Shown piece by piece: positions 46,001 through 57,775 of a DNA stretch of 64,000 bases. A model generated the notes under the pieces. It worked only from the letters and a program-made list of their open reading frames with translations, searched no databases and had not been told where the DNA came from. The stretch's first letter is position 1, and every line of letters begins with the position of its first letter. The translations under genes were made by a program, and so were the position numbers. The stretch comes from Trema orientale (taxonomy: Eukaryota > Streptophyta > Magnoliopsida > Rosales > Cannabaceae). The stretch covers positions 301,248-365,247 of the forward strand of contig JXTC01000247.1 of assembly GCA_002914845.1 (NCBI GenBank). Reading direction: 5' to 3'.

Positions 46001-48112
46001 AAGGAGAACTGTTTTGTTCGGCATACTTGATAGAAAAAGGGTACAAATTTTTTGTTAACTTGTCTTTGTTCTACTATTAGTTTAGATTAGTAAAAATATT
46101 TGTGATTAAATTGATTCTTACTATATACTTTTTGCTAATTTGTTGCTAACCAAATAGAAATGTTATGTCTATATCCATTAGAAGAGCACAATTAGTGCCT
46201 GAAATATGGACCTAGTCATTATCATGTATCCGTAAACCATTGAGCATAACATGTAAAATCTTGGTATATACTTAATACTCGACTAAGGAAATATACCTAT
46301 TATCCACATGCAAAAAGATCTGATCACAATGTGGAACAATTTTAAAACTTTTGATTGAGTTCGTCAATTTTAGTTTACTGTGTTCTTTTTGTGGTATATC
46401 AAAGTTTGACCTTTTTATTATTATTTATATTAGAGGCACCCTTTATAGTGCTAGTATGAGAATATAGATTAAGAAGATGAATATTTCTACAGACAACAAA
46501 TATTTATGTAGTTCAAATTAAGTGGACTTGAATTTAGGTGCTCACAACAGCTCGTAAAACCCCAACAGTCAGCTCAACCTCACTTTTGGATTTGGGTATA
46601 TTCTCTATGTTTCTTGTTCAATTTACTTAGCTAGTTTTTTTTTTTTTTTTTTTGATATAGGCATTCTCTGTGGGAAAGTATATGTTTTTTATTATTGATA
46701 CAAAAAAAATGTTATCATAATCTGCTTGCAGATAATTTGATGTAGCAGTTGAATTACTTTTTTGTGCAAAGTCCACTCAATTATACTCACCAGTGCAGGG
46801 TTATTCTACTGGTTTCTTTCCAAACTAGTTAGCTACCTAATTACTTTCATGGCCCTAGAGAGCACTTGTTTTCTGGAGTAGTGCCACCTAAGTTTGAATT
46901 GGTAAACTTGGAAAGTGTCAGTTTTAAGTTTTAATTCCCTTTTACACATCCTTTTACTTGCATGCATTCATTTTTAATTTTTTTTCTTTTTTTTTAAAAA
47001 AAAATAAAACTTTAGCTTGACTAGTGTTTAAAGGTTCCGTTAAATGAAATAATAAAAAGAAAGACTATACATTTACGTCATGCAATGGGATCCTATATTT
47101 TTTTTCCGAATGTTATATTTTCGTTCATAGTAATTATGTATATCTACAAAACTTTTACATTCAGTTTTACAAAGAATACATAGTTGTATATGTAGTAGTC
47201 TACAGAAAATAGAGGGGATAAAAACTGGGAAAAAAAAAACATCGCACTGGGAGGATAATTTTGCACCTTTTGAAGGACTCATTATTCTTCTACTTCATTA
47301 TATGCTGACTGAAGCATAGTAATACTCAAATTTGTTGGTGACACTGCTATTATTTTGGCAGCGGAGAGAACTGAACAATTTAATTCTTGACGTAGTTGTT
47401 GATCATAGCATAGTTTGTTTGAACAATTTTTTTGTTCCTTTTGTGGGTCAAAAATATTTTTGTATCTTACTTGGTCTCTACTTTGTAATGCAGATAATGC
47501 TATTGAGAAGCTTCTGATGAAAATTTTGGGTAAGAAAATCCCTAGCCTTTTCTGGTTTCTTAAATTCTTTGTTGGAAACCTAGATATCAATTGCTTTCTT
47601 TTTTTTTTTTTTTGGGTAAATATTTTGAATATTGGTTCAATACTAAACAACTCAAGTTGTAGTAATGAAAAAAAGAATAGTTTAATAACTTGTTTAAGAT
47701 ACCTTGTTATTGATTATATATTCTCACAGAAGAATAACATGATTATTTGTTCACTATTGTATTTAAATGGTGTAGGAATCATGATAGGTTTACGACGTCA
47801 CTTAAAAAACGACGTCGTAGGTCTACTACGTCATCTTAAATGCGACGTGATAGACCTACAACGTCGCTTTTTAGGTGACATTGTAGACCTACAACGCCAT
47901 TTTTTAGGTTTACGAGGTCACCTTAAAAGCGATGTGGTGGATCTACAATGTCACTTTTTAGGTGACGTTATAGACGTACGACTTCATTTTTTAGATGACG
48001 TGAAAAATCAGCACTTACTACGACAGTCACCTATACGTCGCTTTGGCAGGTGATGTGGTATCTAATAGACGTCACCTAAAAAGTGATGTGAAAGATAGTT
48101 TTTCTAGTAGTG
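43049..48112. mobile_element. CACTA element with both ends and 3-bp TSD (CTA)
   Basis: The left end is CACTACAACAAAAATGGGC. The right end on the minus strand is CACTACTAGAAAAACTATC. CTA flanks the element at 43046-43048 and 48113-48115. ACGTCAC/GTGACGT and CGTCGCTTTT motifs are dense inside both ends (43085-43690 and 47788-48090), as expected for transposase-binding subterminal repeats. Within 43.74-44.15 kb a CT-rich stretch and GC-richer sequence resemble a gene 5' end, but I find no protein family. No transposase domain was seen over 5,064 bp, so it is probably non-autonomous or heavily decayed. Confidence 0.85.
47788..48090. repeat. Subterminal ACGTC-type repeats of the CACTA element
   Basis: Roughly ten units of TACRACGTCRCTTTTTAGGT or its reverse complement, with few changes per unit, stop about 20 bases before the right terminus. 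The 212-residue frame crossing this block is a by-product of the repeats. Confidence 0.8.
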
Positions 48113-49780
48113 CTAACTTCTTATATCAGATTAAATGGGAATCTCTTACTTCTCTTTAATGAATATTGTATATGGACAAAAATAACCTCAATCTGCATAA
48201 CCAGTCATAAACTACAACTAAACCAACCTAAAATTTAGGTCTTTCTCGTCCATCTTCTTCATGTGCAGAACAAGCAGCAACACATTATTTCATCTTTTTT
48301 ATCTCTTGATTTTGATTAAGGTATTTTTTACTTCTCTTAATATATCTCTTTCATAGTTGAAGATATTTTTTTATCATTCATTTTTTACTTTTATGTTAGA
48401 TATCTGAGAAAATTTAGAAAATTAATTCAATCTTGATTTCATGTAAGAAGCAAAAATTATTCTCCTAAATGACAAGAGTGGAATAGTGCAGCCGTGTTAT
48501 TTCTTGTCAAGAATCAAGTGGATTATTGGGGTTCTTTACTTTTTATTAAGGTATTTTCCTTTAATTTTCTTTTCCTCATTTATAGTTTTCATTTATCATG
48601 GTCCTTCAATTTTTAGTGGGTGTTTGAAATCAGATGGCTAAATTTGTGAATTGATATTATCTTTTTTACTAATTAGATGGCTCATTATATTGCTGGTTTT
48701 TGGGAGCTTGTTCTTCCCTTGATTTATTTACTTATTTAATTTTTTTGAATGTTTGTCTATGCTTATGGTTGATGTTTGGATCCAAGGAAACTAAAAATTG
48801 ATTTATTGACTTATATGATTTCTTCTTTACCATCATCTCTGTTAAGGAAAGTCCTCAATGATATCGTAGTAGTGATAATTATCTATGTTCTCAGTAAACT
48901 ACAATTTCTTTTCCAATATACTGATATTGATAATTGGTATACATAAATATTGTGAACCATCCCTAAGGTTGTTCATTCCAAGGGTCTACATGGCCCTAGG
49001 AGTTATAGCTGTTGACATTACGTATTATTTGTAATGGGTTGTTTCTTGTGAAGTTTTGCTATACTTTACGTTGCTTTATGAATTACGTAGATGAAAGAAC
49101 TTGGTACTGTTCTGTGAAGTCTATTACGGGTGAGAAACATCATAAGAAAATACTCCAAAATGTAATCAACTACTTTCTTAAGCCTCATACATATTATTTA
49201 ATAATCTCTAATATGATTTATACATGTCCCATTATGCTTTTTTGGTTGTATAGTTATATAATTCGTGGCAACTACCATAAACTCATTATCTTTACTGGTT
49301 AGAGTGGTCTTATTAAGTTGCTTTAGAGGTTCTTAACTGCTAGTCGATGTAGTGTTCATATACATACATATAAGCTTGTTTTGCTCTCTCTATGATATAA
49401 GCATTTCTTCTGCTCAAGTAATACATAAGAGAACATTTCTTAATAAAACAAATTTTCAACAAACAAAGCTAAAAAGACAAGAAAATATAAATCTAAATTA
49501 TGGTCTCGTAAAAGATTACTTTCCTAGCAGTAACTTAGGACTATTTGGTGAGATAATCGTATCCTTAAGGAATTGTTATGTATATTTGTACCCAAAATTA
49601 TTTTTTTTTTCAATTTTCATGACAATTATCATATTACTTATCAATTTACTTTTTAGACAGAAAATGAAAATAATACCATTAGTAGTACTCAAAATGAGGA
49701 TGTCCTACCACATGCTAATTAGGCAATATGAGATCCCATTACCATAGTTATATCTTGTGATTCATGCAGCAAAGAAATTG
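48113..49780. other. AT-rich region upstream of the PIF-like reading frames
   Basis: No domain is recognised. Part may be the 5' region of the PIF/Harbinger element, whose terminus I could not find. The open frames near 49.0 and 49.35 kb are Tyr/Ile/Phe-rich and look like AT-composition artefacts. Confidence 0.35.
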
Positions 49781-49809
49781 AAGATGGAAACCCCCTACCA
49801 CTCATTTAG

Positions 49810-50395
49810 ATTGATTTGGATTTGTGAACTTGATAACAAATATAAAGAATGCAACTGAAAGAGTGTACACAAGAATACAACTGAAAAGTAAGTGAGATGC
49901 AATAAAAATGATTGGAAACTTTGGAAGCAACTTGTTAGCAAAGAAATTGGTATAGGATAAAATACAAAAAAGAAAACGGTTGACGCATCTGAAGATTGAT
50001 GGAATAGTAAATTACATGTACATTGTTAACCGTTGTTATTAAATTAATTAGTATGATTATTATATGAATTTTAATTTGTCTAATTTACTTTTGTAGAGCC
50101 AACCCAATGTTGTAAAGTTTTGCATCCGAGGTATTGAGCCAGAATTAGAGGAAAAATTAAAAAGATATTATGAACAGTATTGCCACAGGAAAGTATGCTT
50201 GGACACCTTCATCAGGAATATCTGTGTCTGATAAAATGTCGAATGATAATGAAACCTACTGGAACAACTTGAGAGTAGTGATGAGTCAGAGGATCAGCCT
50301 ATGCCTAGTAAATTGCCTGAAGAGAAAAAGAATAAAGGATAAACTGAACAACTTGAGAAACAAACGAAGAAAATAAGGGAAGAAAAAGACAAAGG
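49810..50395 (+). pseudogene. PIF/Harbinger ORF1, Myb/SANT-like protein, decayed
   Basis: The blocks resemble the plant Myb/SANT-like proteins encoded beside PIF transposases. DWKLWKQLVSKEIGIG is followed by a stop where Trp is usual, then KKKTVDASED, another stop for Trp, and W. A probable intron (about 50015-50097, ending TTTTGTAG) precedes KFCIRGIEPELEEKLKR. After a frameshift, ATGKYAWTPSSGISV follows. In the family this protein helps the transposase bind element ends. Several stops and shifts make this copy dead. It has the same strand and order as the transposase downstream. Confidence 0.65.
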
Positions 50396-50916
50396 ATTAT
50401 AGGAGCTACAAAATTGTCTCAACATTGTCCCAACAATTATCTTGCCTTGTAGATGTTATGGAGAGTAGGAGTATTAAAATGTCCACTGTGAGAAATAAAA
50501 CGCCAAATTCGAGTATATCAGATATTATGAAAGTACTTGTTTCTTTACCTGGATTAGAGATTGGGGGTGAGTTGTATTTTCTTTTTGCAATTCCCTTATT
50601 TAATTATGGTAAAAGAAAAGAGAGAAATATTTGTTTATTTAAAAAAATCCGAACTTGAGCTTAACTGGCTCAAGTACGAACATAGTTTAGGATCGTCTTC
50701 TTAGATATCCTTCTTTTACTTGGTTGTAGTTTATTATAACTTGATTGTAAAATTTATATTTTATAGACTTTGTACTGATTTAATTTTCTTATCTTTATAA
50801 ATCTTGTATTGACTTGGTTGCAATATCTATTTTCTTATCTTTATGAGAACTAATTTTGATCCTTGTATTGAAAATATTTCTTATCTTTATAATAAGTTCG
50901 TTTTAGACTAGAAGAA

Positions 50917-51700
50917 ATGGTAGAAAGTGATGAAGAGTTCAAATTACAAATTATGTATTCATATACTTATGTTATTCAATATTATCATATGAAATATATT
51001 GAAAAGATACCGTGTATAAATTCTTCTCAAACAGGTCTTACATGGTTGACGAAAATATTAAGAGAAAATGAAAGTATATGTTATAGGATATTTGGAATGG
51101 AGAAAGATGCATTCATTAAATTATGCAATGAATTGCAAGCTAATTACAACTTAAAGGGATCAAAGGAAGAATGTGTGCCCTTGAAATACTAGGAATGTTT
51201 TTATTGATAATAGGTCAAGGTGCTGAAAATTGACTAACACGAGCAATTTCAACACTCTAGCAAGATTGTTAGTAAATATTTCAATGAAGTTTTAGATATT
51301 ATACATCTTATGAGTGTAGACGTAATTAAATCACCAAACCCAGAATTTAAAGATACCTTAAAAGAGAGATTGCGAGACTCTAGATATATGCCTCTTTTTA
51401 AGATGAGTTATTCCAAACTATTTTTCTTTTATCTTTAAAGTTACAATTTATAATACGAAGATTTGTGTTTCACTTTTAGAATTGCATTGGTGTGATAGAT
51501 AGTATACATGTGGAATCTGTAATATCTGTTGAAGATCAAGTGTCATTTATTGGTAGGAAAGGGATACCAACTGTATGTAATTTTGATATGTAATTTATAT
51601 TTACATACGTTGGATGGAAGGCTCTGCTCATAATATAAGAATATTTTTATCAATTTTACTTGAACCAACCTTAAATTTTCTAAAACCATTTCAAGGTTAT
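50917..51700 (+). pseudogene. PIF/Harbinger transposase, N-terminal and first catalytic part
   Basis: An open 91-residue block (SSQTGLTWLTKILRENESIC, YRIFGMEKDAFIKLCNELQ) matches the PIF/HARBI1 N-terminus. Beyond a stop, degraded sequence encodes GMFLLIIGQGAEN and, after a probable intron ending TTTTAG near 51480, NCIGVIDSIHVE, where Asp is the first catalytic residue (family motif AIDGTH). VSFIGRKGIPT and a shifted SAHNIRIFLSIL follow; the family has His-Asp where this has His-Asn. Homology stops near 51700, just before a MITE. The rest of the protein is at 57.4 kb. Confidence 0.75.
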
Positions 51701-51732
51701 AGCTTATATAACATATATATATATATATATAT

Positions 51733-51980
51733 GGTTGCTAATCCAGTAGGTTTTTTTTTTTTTTTACCTTTGTGTAGATATTTTTTTTTTTAGCCGTTTG
51801 ATCATCATCTAATGGTGATCCAACGGTTATAATGAAGTGTATGAAAAGATGTGCATCATTAATGTTTTTTTTTCTTTCTTATTTTTTAATATAAAAAAAT
51901 GTGCATGATAAATTTTTATTAGTCAAAATGATACCTATGCATAAATAAAAAAAAAAAAAAAAACCTACTGAATTGGTGCC
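51733..51980. mobile_element. (TA)n-flanked MITE, copy D (most intact)
   Basis: The ends are GGTTGCTAATCCAGTAGG and, on the minus strand, GGCACCAATTCAGTAGG. It is 248 bp, with TA runs directly at both borders (51712-51732 and 51981-52003). It contains GGTGATCCAACGGTTATAA and long T/A runs near each end. It is the reference copy for the pieces at 11611-11853 and 12129-14120. Confidence 0.8.
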
Positions 51981-53330
51981 TATATATATATAATATATAT
52001 ATATCCTTTTACTTGTTGGGAGCGGATGAGGTCTTGCCCCAAAATTAATAGGACTTGTCCCATTTTATTATCTTGAGCATCCAAGTGTTTTCAACACGAA
52101 TCCAGCAGGCCCACATCGTTTGGAGAAAACAAGTGGGTGGTCAAAGTTGGACAAAGTAGACTGTAGGGGCAGTGGGTTATAGAATAAGATGGTAACCGGA
52201 TGAAAACCGGTTTCCGAGAACAGGGATTGAAGGAATTGAAGGCGTGAATCTCTAGAAACTGAAGAAGAAAAACTGTTCAAAGATGATAAAAGTTATAGAA
52301 GAACTCATATTAAAAGAGATGGAGATAGAGAGAAGGATTAACTGCTCCATGGCCTTGAGCCAACGAGGCTCCGCCATGACCAAACAATTGACGTGCTTTC
52401 TGGTCTTGGTAAGCAGATCCCCTTCATGAATGACATCGCACCCACACTCTCTGGATTTTTCGAATTCGATACTCTCCCCTAACAAGACGGGGTTTCTGCG
52501 AATTCTGCTTTAGTTCTGTTCAGACATAAAGACTCTAGACAAGTTCGACTGCAAACTCAGATGGATTTTTTTTTCGTCCAATTCCAATAATGGAGCAACC
52601 AATAAGAATTTAACAAAACAAAGAGAAACAAATTCTGACCAACTACCTCAAAGTCCCTCCCTTAATTCTATATCATAAGAATAAACACCATTGCGAAACT
52701 AAGATTCAACTTATCAAAGGCTTGGCCTTTCGCAAATGGCCCACACTATTAACAAGATCCTTGCGTGTACAAACATGGAACATATTTATGTTCTTCAGCA
52801 CTTTTAGCCACCATAAGACGTATGAGAAGCTCAGCTAATCACGAAAAGTGAAATGGACCACCTCATTGAACCATAGACACAAATCTAGAGTAAAGAGAAT
52901 AAAAAAAAAAAAAAAAAACAAAAGCAAAAAAAAAATAAGCAACCGCAAAAGCCAACCCAACAAGAAAAGGGCTTCAGCAAGAGCTTTCTTTCTGTTAAAC
53001 CTCCTGTAAACTCAAGAAAATTAGGGCTTTTAGAAATGGGCCTTTAATCGTATGAGTCTAGGGCCAAGGCTGTACGACATTAGGATGTTTGGGCCTAAAG
53101 ACCAGTCAAAGTAAGAAGTACATATTATCTGTTACTTATTTATTATTTTTATCATTTTTTCTCTAAATTATTGGAAATTAACAAAATAAAAATAATTCTC
53201 TTCAAGAATTGGGGACAAATTAATATAATATCAAAAATCATCATGAGACAAAAGGACTAATTAATCTTTTTACTAATGTTAGTATTTCAGGGGTAAAAGT
53301 GGTTAGGAAGTCAGTTAAGTTTTTCTTAAC
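51981..53330. other. Intergenic, with unassigned minus-strand frames
   Basis: Two adjacent minus-strand frames (52485-52252, starting MLGESIEFEKSRECGCDVI, and 52280-52068, containing DHPLVFSKRCGPAGFVLKT) look less compositional than their surroundings and could be fragments of one gene. I do not recognise them. A-runs occur at 52900-52935. Nothing else is evident. Confidence 0.3.
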
Positions 53331-53389
53331 TAATTTCATAATTTCACATTTCTTTCTTTATAATTTCATATTTGATTATATATTTTTTT

Positions 53390-56300
53390 TTCTAAATCAT
53401 GACCAAATTTATGTGACTCTAGCAGATGGTACTATGCAATTTCTCTAATCAAAGTGGCTATGGAGTCAATTTAGTCAGTCTGTAGACTTAATTTCATAAT
53501 TTTAACTATAATCTAAACGTTTTTCGAAAACTATAACTAATAGTGTATGCACTAATACTTGGTCTTATATACTTTCTCTAATCAAAATGATTAAGAAATT
53601 TAGTCACTTTTGTTTACTTGATTGATTCAAACTCTAATTGAACATTTTTCCTCAATCATGACTAGTCTTATACGACACTAATACTTTGTATTATATAATT
53701 TCTCTAGTCAAAGTGAATAAGAAATCAAATTACTCATTTTATTGACTTAATTTCATAATGTCACCTTTAATTGAACATTTGTTTTCCTAAATTATTACTA
53801 ATTTAGTATGGCTCTAATACTTTAGTCTTATACAATTTCTCTAATCAAAGTGAATAAGAAGTCAATTTAGTGACTCTAATTGACTTTATTTAATTATTTA
53901 ATCTTTAATTGAATATTTTTCCTTAATAATGACTAATCTTATTCGATATTAATACTTGGTATTATGTAGAGATATAAAGTGAGCTGGGCCGACCCACATT
54001 TGATAAGTTCATATGGGCTTTGTACCAGGCCTGGGCCTAGCCTGCCTAAAATGTGACCCAGCCTGGCTTGACTCATATTCTTATTAAAGGGTCTGGTACG
54101 GCCCACAGGCCCAGCCCACATTTTATGCGGACCTAAGTGGGCCGTGCCTATGTGGACCGAATATAGGCTACAATGTGTGCCTAATTTCGTTGTTGTTTTA
54201 TGTTTTAAAATATCAAATATAGGCCTAAAACCCATTCATATTCTTTTAAAATTTGAATAAATTGAAAAATATACAAAAATAAGTAATTAAATAATATTAA
54301 AAGTATATAAATAAAAATATTTAATTAAGAAATATATTTAAAATTATATGTAGAATGACTAAATGTGAGTCTAATATGGGACGGGCCAGGCCAGGCCTAT
54401 GGGCCTATGATTAAGGCCCAACCCGGCCCCTTCTATATGTAACGGGCTGGCCTAGGCCCATATAATATGGGCTTGGGCCAGGTCAGTTCCGTGCTTTTTC
54501 TTCGGAATATAGGCCGGCCCACAAAGCCTAGCCCACATTGACATATCTAGTATTATGTAATTTCTCTAGTCAAAGTAAAGAAGTCAATTAGTCACTTTGC
54601 TGACTTCAGTTTATAAATTCACCTTTTGATAATTCTATGAAAATATAATTATTTATGCTATTTTATCTATGAATTAATTGTCTTTGAGAATTTTTAGTTT
54701 AGATTTTAATTAATTTAAGTTATTTATATTTGATTTATTTATTTTTAATTTATTGTATTTATTTGATTTTGTTTTAATTTAATTTGGTTAGTTTTAGTTT
54801 AATTAATTTTGTTTGTTTCAAAGAAAAGAATAAAAATCAAAATCAAATCTCGGATTAAAACAAAGCCAATCTCGCGAGTAAAGAGATGCTTTAAGGCGTA
54901 ATCAGATTCATCGGATAGAGCTTCAATCTCATCTGGTTAGAGAGAGTGTAGGGAAACTGGTTAGAGGCGAGGCCCGTGAGTTAGCAAATGGCGCAGGTCT
55001 TCAAGCCGCGTCTAATCTTCTGCTTTGTAGATATACATACATCCAGCTTTTGGTCCTGTCATATAAAGCCACATCAGCTCATCCTTCTTTGTCTTTTTGA
55101 AAGCCAATAATACGCAATATTTGTGCCGAGCTCATATAATAATGTTTGCATATTAAAAATGATATGATATAGAAAGAACAGGAAAATTGTGGGAATCTAC
55201 CTAAGAGCTAAGTGCTCCTGTGCTACTATTGGGTGGCACAACGCTATTTGGCAATTTTAGTCACACCAATCTTCAATTATGTAATCAAAGTAAAGATGTC
55301 AACTTCAAATTAGTTAAATTAGCCATTTTTATTGACTTAATTTCATGATTAACTTTATGCGGCACTAATATTAATGTCGTATAAAAGTATTACTCTATTA
55401 GTCAATTATGACTAATCTTATACAATACTAATATTTAGCATTATACAATTTCTTCAATTAAAGTGAATAGAAAGTCAAATTAGTCACTTTATTGACTTAA
55501 TTTCATAATTTCACCTCTAATTAAACATTATTTTCCTAAATTATTACTAATTTTATGCAACATTAACACTTAATATCATGTAATTGCTCTAATCAAAGTG
55601 AATAAGAAGTCAATTTAGTAACTTTGTCAACTTAATTTCATAATTTCATCTCTAATTGAATATTTTTCTAAACTATAACCAATCTAGTATGACTCTAATA
55701 CTTAGTCTTATACAATTTTTCTAATCAAAGTGAATAGGAAGTTAATTTACTGACTTTTGTTGACTTTATTTCATTTTTTCTTAATCATGACTAATCTTAT
55801 GCGATATTAATACCTAGTATTTTGTAATTTCTCTAGAAGTGAAGAAGTCAATTTCAAATTAGTCACTTTTATTGATTTAATTTTATGACTAATCTTATGT
55901 GACACTAATATTACCAAAGCATGACTAGTCTAATTGGAACATTTTTCCTACAACAAGACTAATCTAGTGTGTAATTCTAATACATAGTCTTATACAATTT
56001 ATATAATTAAAGTGAATAAGAAACTAATGTAGTGACTTTTATTGATTTTGTTTTATAATTTTACCTCTAGTTGAATATTTTTCAGATATCATGACTAAGC
56101 TTACGTGATAATAATACTTGTATTATGTAATTTCTCTAATCAAAATGAATAAGAAGTCAATTTAGTTGCTTTACCGACTTAATTTCATAATTTCATCTCT
56201 AACTAGAATATGTTTCCTAAAGCATGACTAATCTAGTGTGACTCTAATATTTTAGTCTTATATAATTTTGCTAATCAAATTGAATAGGATATCAATTTAA

Positions 56301-56790
56301 TCATTTTGTTGACTTTATTTTATAATTTCATGGTTTCACCTCTAGTGGAATAATTTCAAAAATCATGGCTAATTTTATACGATATTAATATTTATTATTA
56401 TTTTAGTTTCTCTAATCAAAGTGAATAAGAAGTTAATTTACTTTGTTAACTTAATTTCATAATTTCACAACTAAATGGAATATTTTTCTTAAAGCATGAC
56501 TAATCTAATATGACTCTAATACTTAGTCTTATATAATTTCTCTAATCAAAGCGGTTAAGCTGTTAATTTAGTTACTTTGTTGGCTTAATTTTACTCCTAA
56601 TTGAACATTTATCTTAAATCATGATGAATATTATGTGATACTAATACTTATTCAATCTCTCTAATCAATAAATTGATTAGGAAGTTAATCTAGTTACTTT
56701 TTTAGCTTAATTTTTCACCTTTAATTGAACATTTTTTTTAACCATGATTAATTTGATATAACACTAATACTTGTTTAATTTCTAGTATAT
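53390..56790 (+). repeat. Degenerate tandem array, ~135-bp AT-rich unit
   Basis: The phrase TTTCTCTAATCAAAGTGAAT recurs about fifteen times (near 53435, 53574, 53699, 53837, 54562, 55448, 55586, 55716, 55826, 55989, 56129, 56263, 56407, 56537 and 56656), usually 110-160 bases apart. Each is followed by AAGTCAATTTAGTCACTTT, GACTTAATTTCATAATTTCA, CTCTAATTGAACATTTTTC and CATGACTAATCTTATGCGA-like segments in constant order. Divergence between units is high, so the array is old. It is interrupted by a hAT element (53967-54549) and by about 620 bases of unrelated sequence (54620-55260). Confidence 0.85.
53967..54549. mobile_element. Non-autonomous hAT-like element, 8-bp TSD GTATTATG
   Basis: The left end TAGAGATATAAAGTGAGCTG and the right end, read on the minus strand as TAGATATGTCAATGTGGGC, are imperfect inverted repeats. 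GTATTATG flanks it at 53959-53966 and 54550-54557. The interior is rich in GGCCCAGCCC and GGGCCGGGCC words, like the element at 25170-26168. It interrupts a unit of the ~135-bp array, whose phrase continues directly after the right flank. Confidence 0.85.
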
Positions 56791-57381
56791 AATACTTTTT
56801 TCGTTCCTTTTATTAATGTTATTATTAGGATTGTATTCATATGATACCTAAACAAGAGTTAATACCATGTATTACTAGGTTTGTGTTTGATCTTAATTAT
56901 ATTGATGAAATATTTAACTATGCTGGTTTGTATTGATAAATAAATAAATAAATTATATAACTCATATGTCTTGTTACTAAAACCATGTGCTTTGTTACTA
57001 TTTATTTGTATCTTATTACTAAATTATGTGATAACCTTAATATTAAGGTAGAATAGCGTGAAAATACTTATTTACCATTACTAATACTGTTGCAGTTACC
57101 ATTATGCCCTCTAAAAAGTATTAAAATAAATGCTGAAAAACTAATTTTTGTTTACTTTTAACAAGAGCCAGTCATGACAACCTAGTATAAAAGGTTATTT
57201 TCTCATCTTTTTGCTATAAAAGCGAGCCTAGACATCTTTTCCCTCTTACAACATTTATGGGACTCAGAAGAAAAAGTGAGCGTGTTTGGTCCCTCTTTTC
57301 CAACAAATGGAACTAAATCGGGAGCCTTACTTGTTATTAAGCTTTTATTAGTTTTCTAATCATTATATCTTGTATTCGATA

Positions 57382-57760
57382 GGGAAATATTATTTGGTAG
57401 ACATAGGATATCTACAAATGAAAGGATATTTAGGGCCATATAAAAGTCAAAGATATCATCTTCCTTAACTTCAAAATGGTGTCCATTCTAAAAGTAATAA
57501 AGAGACATTTAAGTAAGCACATTTTTCTCTTAGGAGTGTTATTGAATCGACTTTTGGAACACTGAAGAAAAGATAGAAAATATTAAGAGACATGCCAAGC
57601 TATCCATTCACCAGATCATTGAAAATAGTATTAAAATGACATTTCATAACTATATTCGGAGACATGCATGCTGAACATAATCACCATTTTGAGAAAATTA
57701 AAGACAATCTAGATTATTATGCAATTGATCAATATACGACCAATATCGAAGAAGAATAGC
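57382..57760 (+). pseudogene. PIF/Harbinger transposase, C-terminal part
   Basis: After an intron-like end (TTCGATAG) comes GKYYLVDIGYLQMKGYLGPY, then KSQRYHLP, which holds the second catalytic Asp region of the family (GKYYLVDAGY). Later comes SVIESTFGTLKKR, holding the catalytic Glu, then a stop, KILRDMPSYPF and, after a frameshift, MTFHNYIRRH. The order and spacing complete the protein begun at 50917. Three or more stops make it dead. About 5.7 kb of MITE, array and other DNA separates the halves. Confidence 0.8.
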
Positions 57761-57775
57761 AAGCTAGTAGTGCCT

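Noticed and set aside
47415..48053. 212-residue plus-strand frame
   Set aside because: Its second half is translated ACGTC subterminal repeat of the CACTA element, and the first half is T-rich low complexity.
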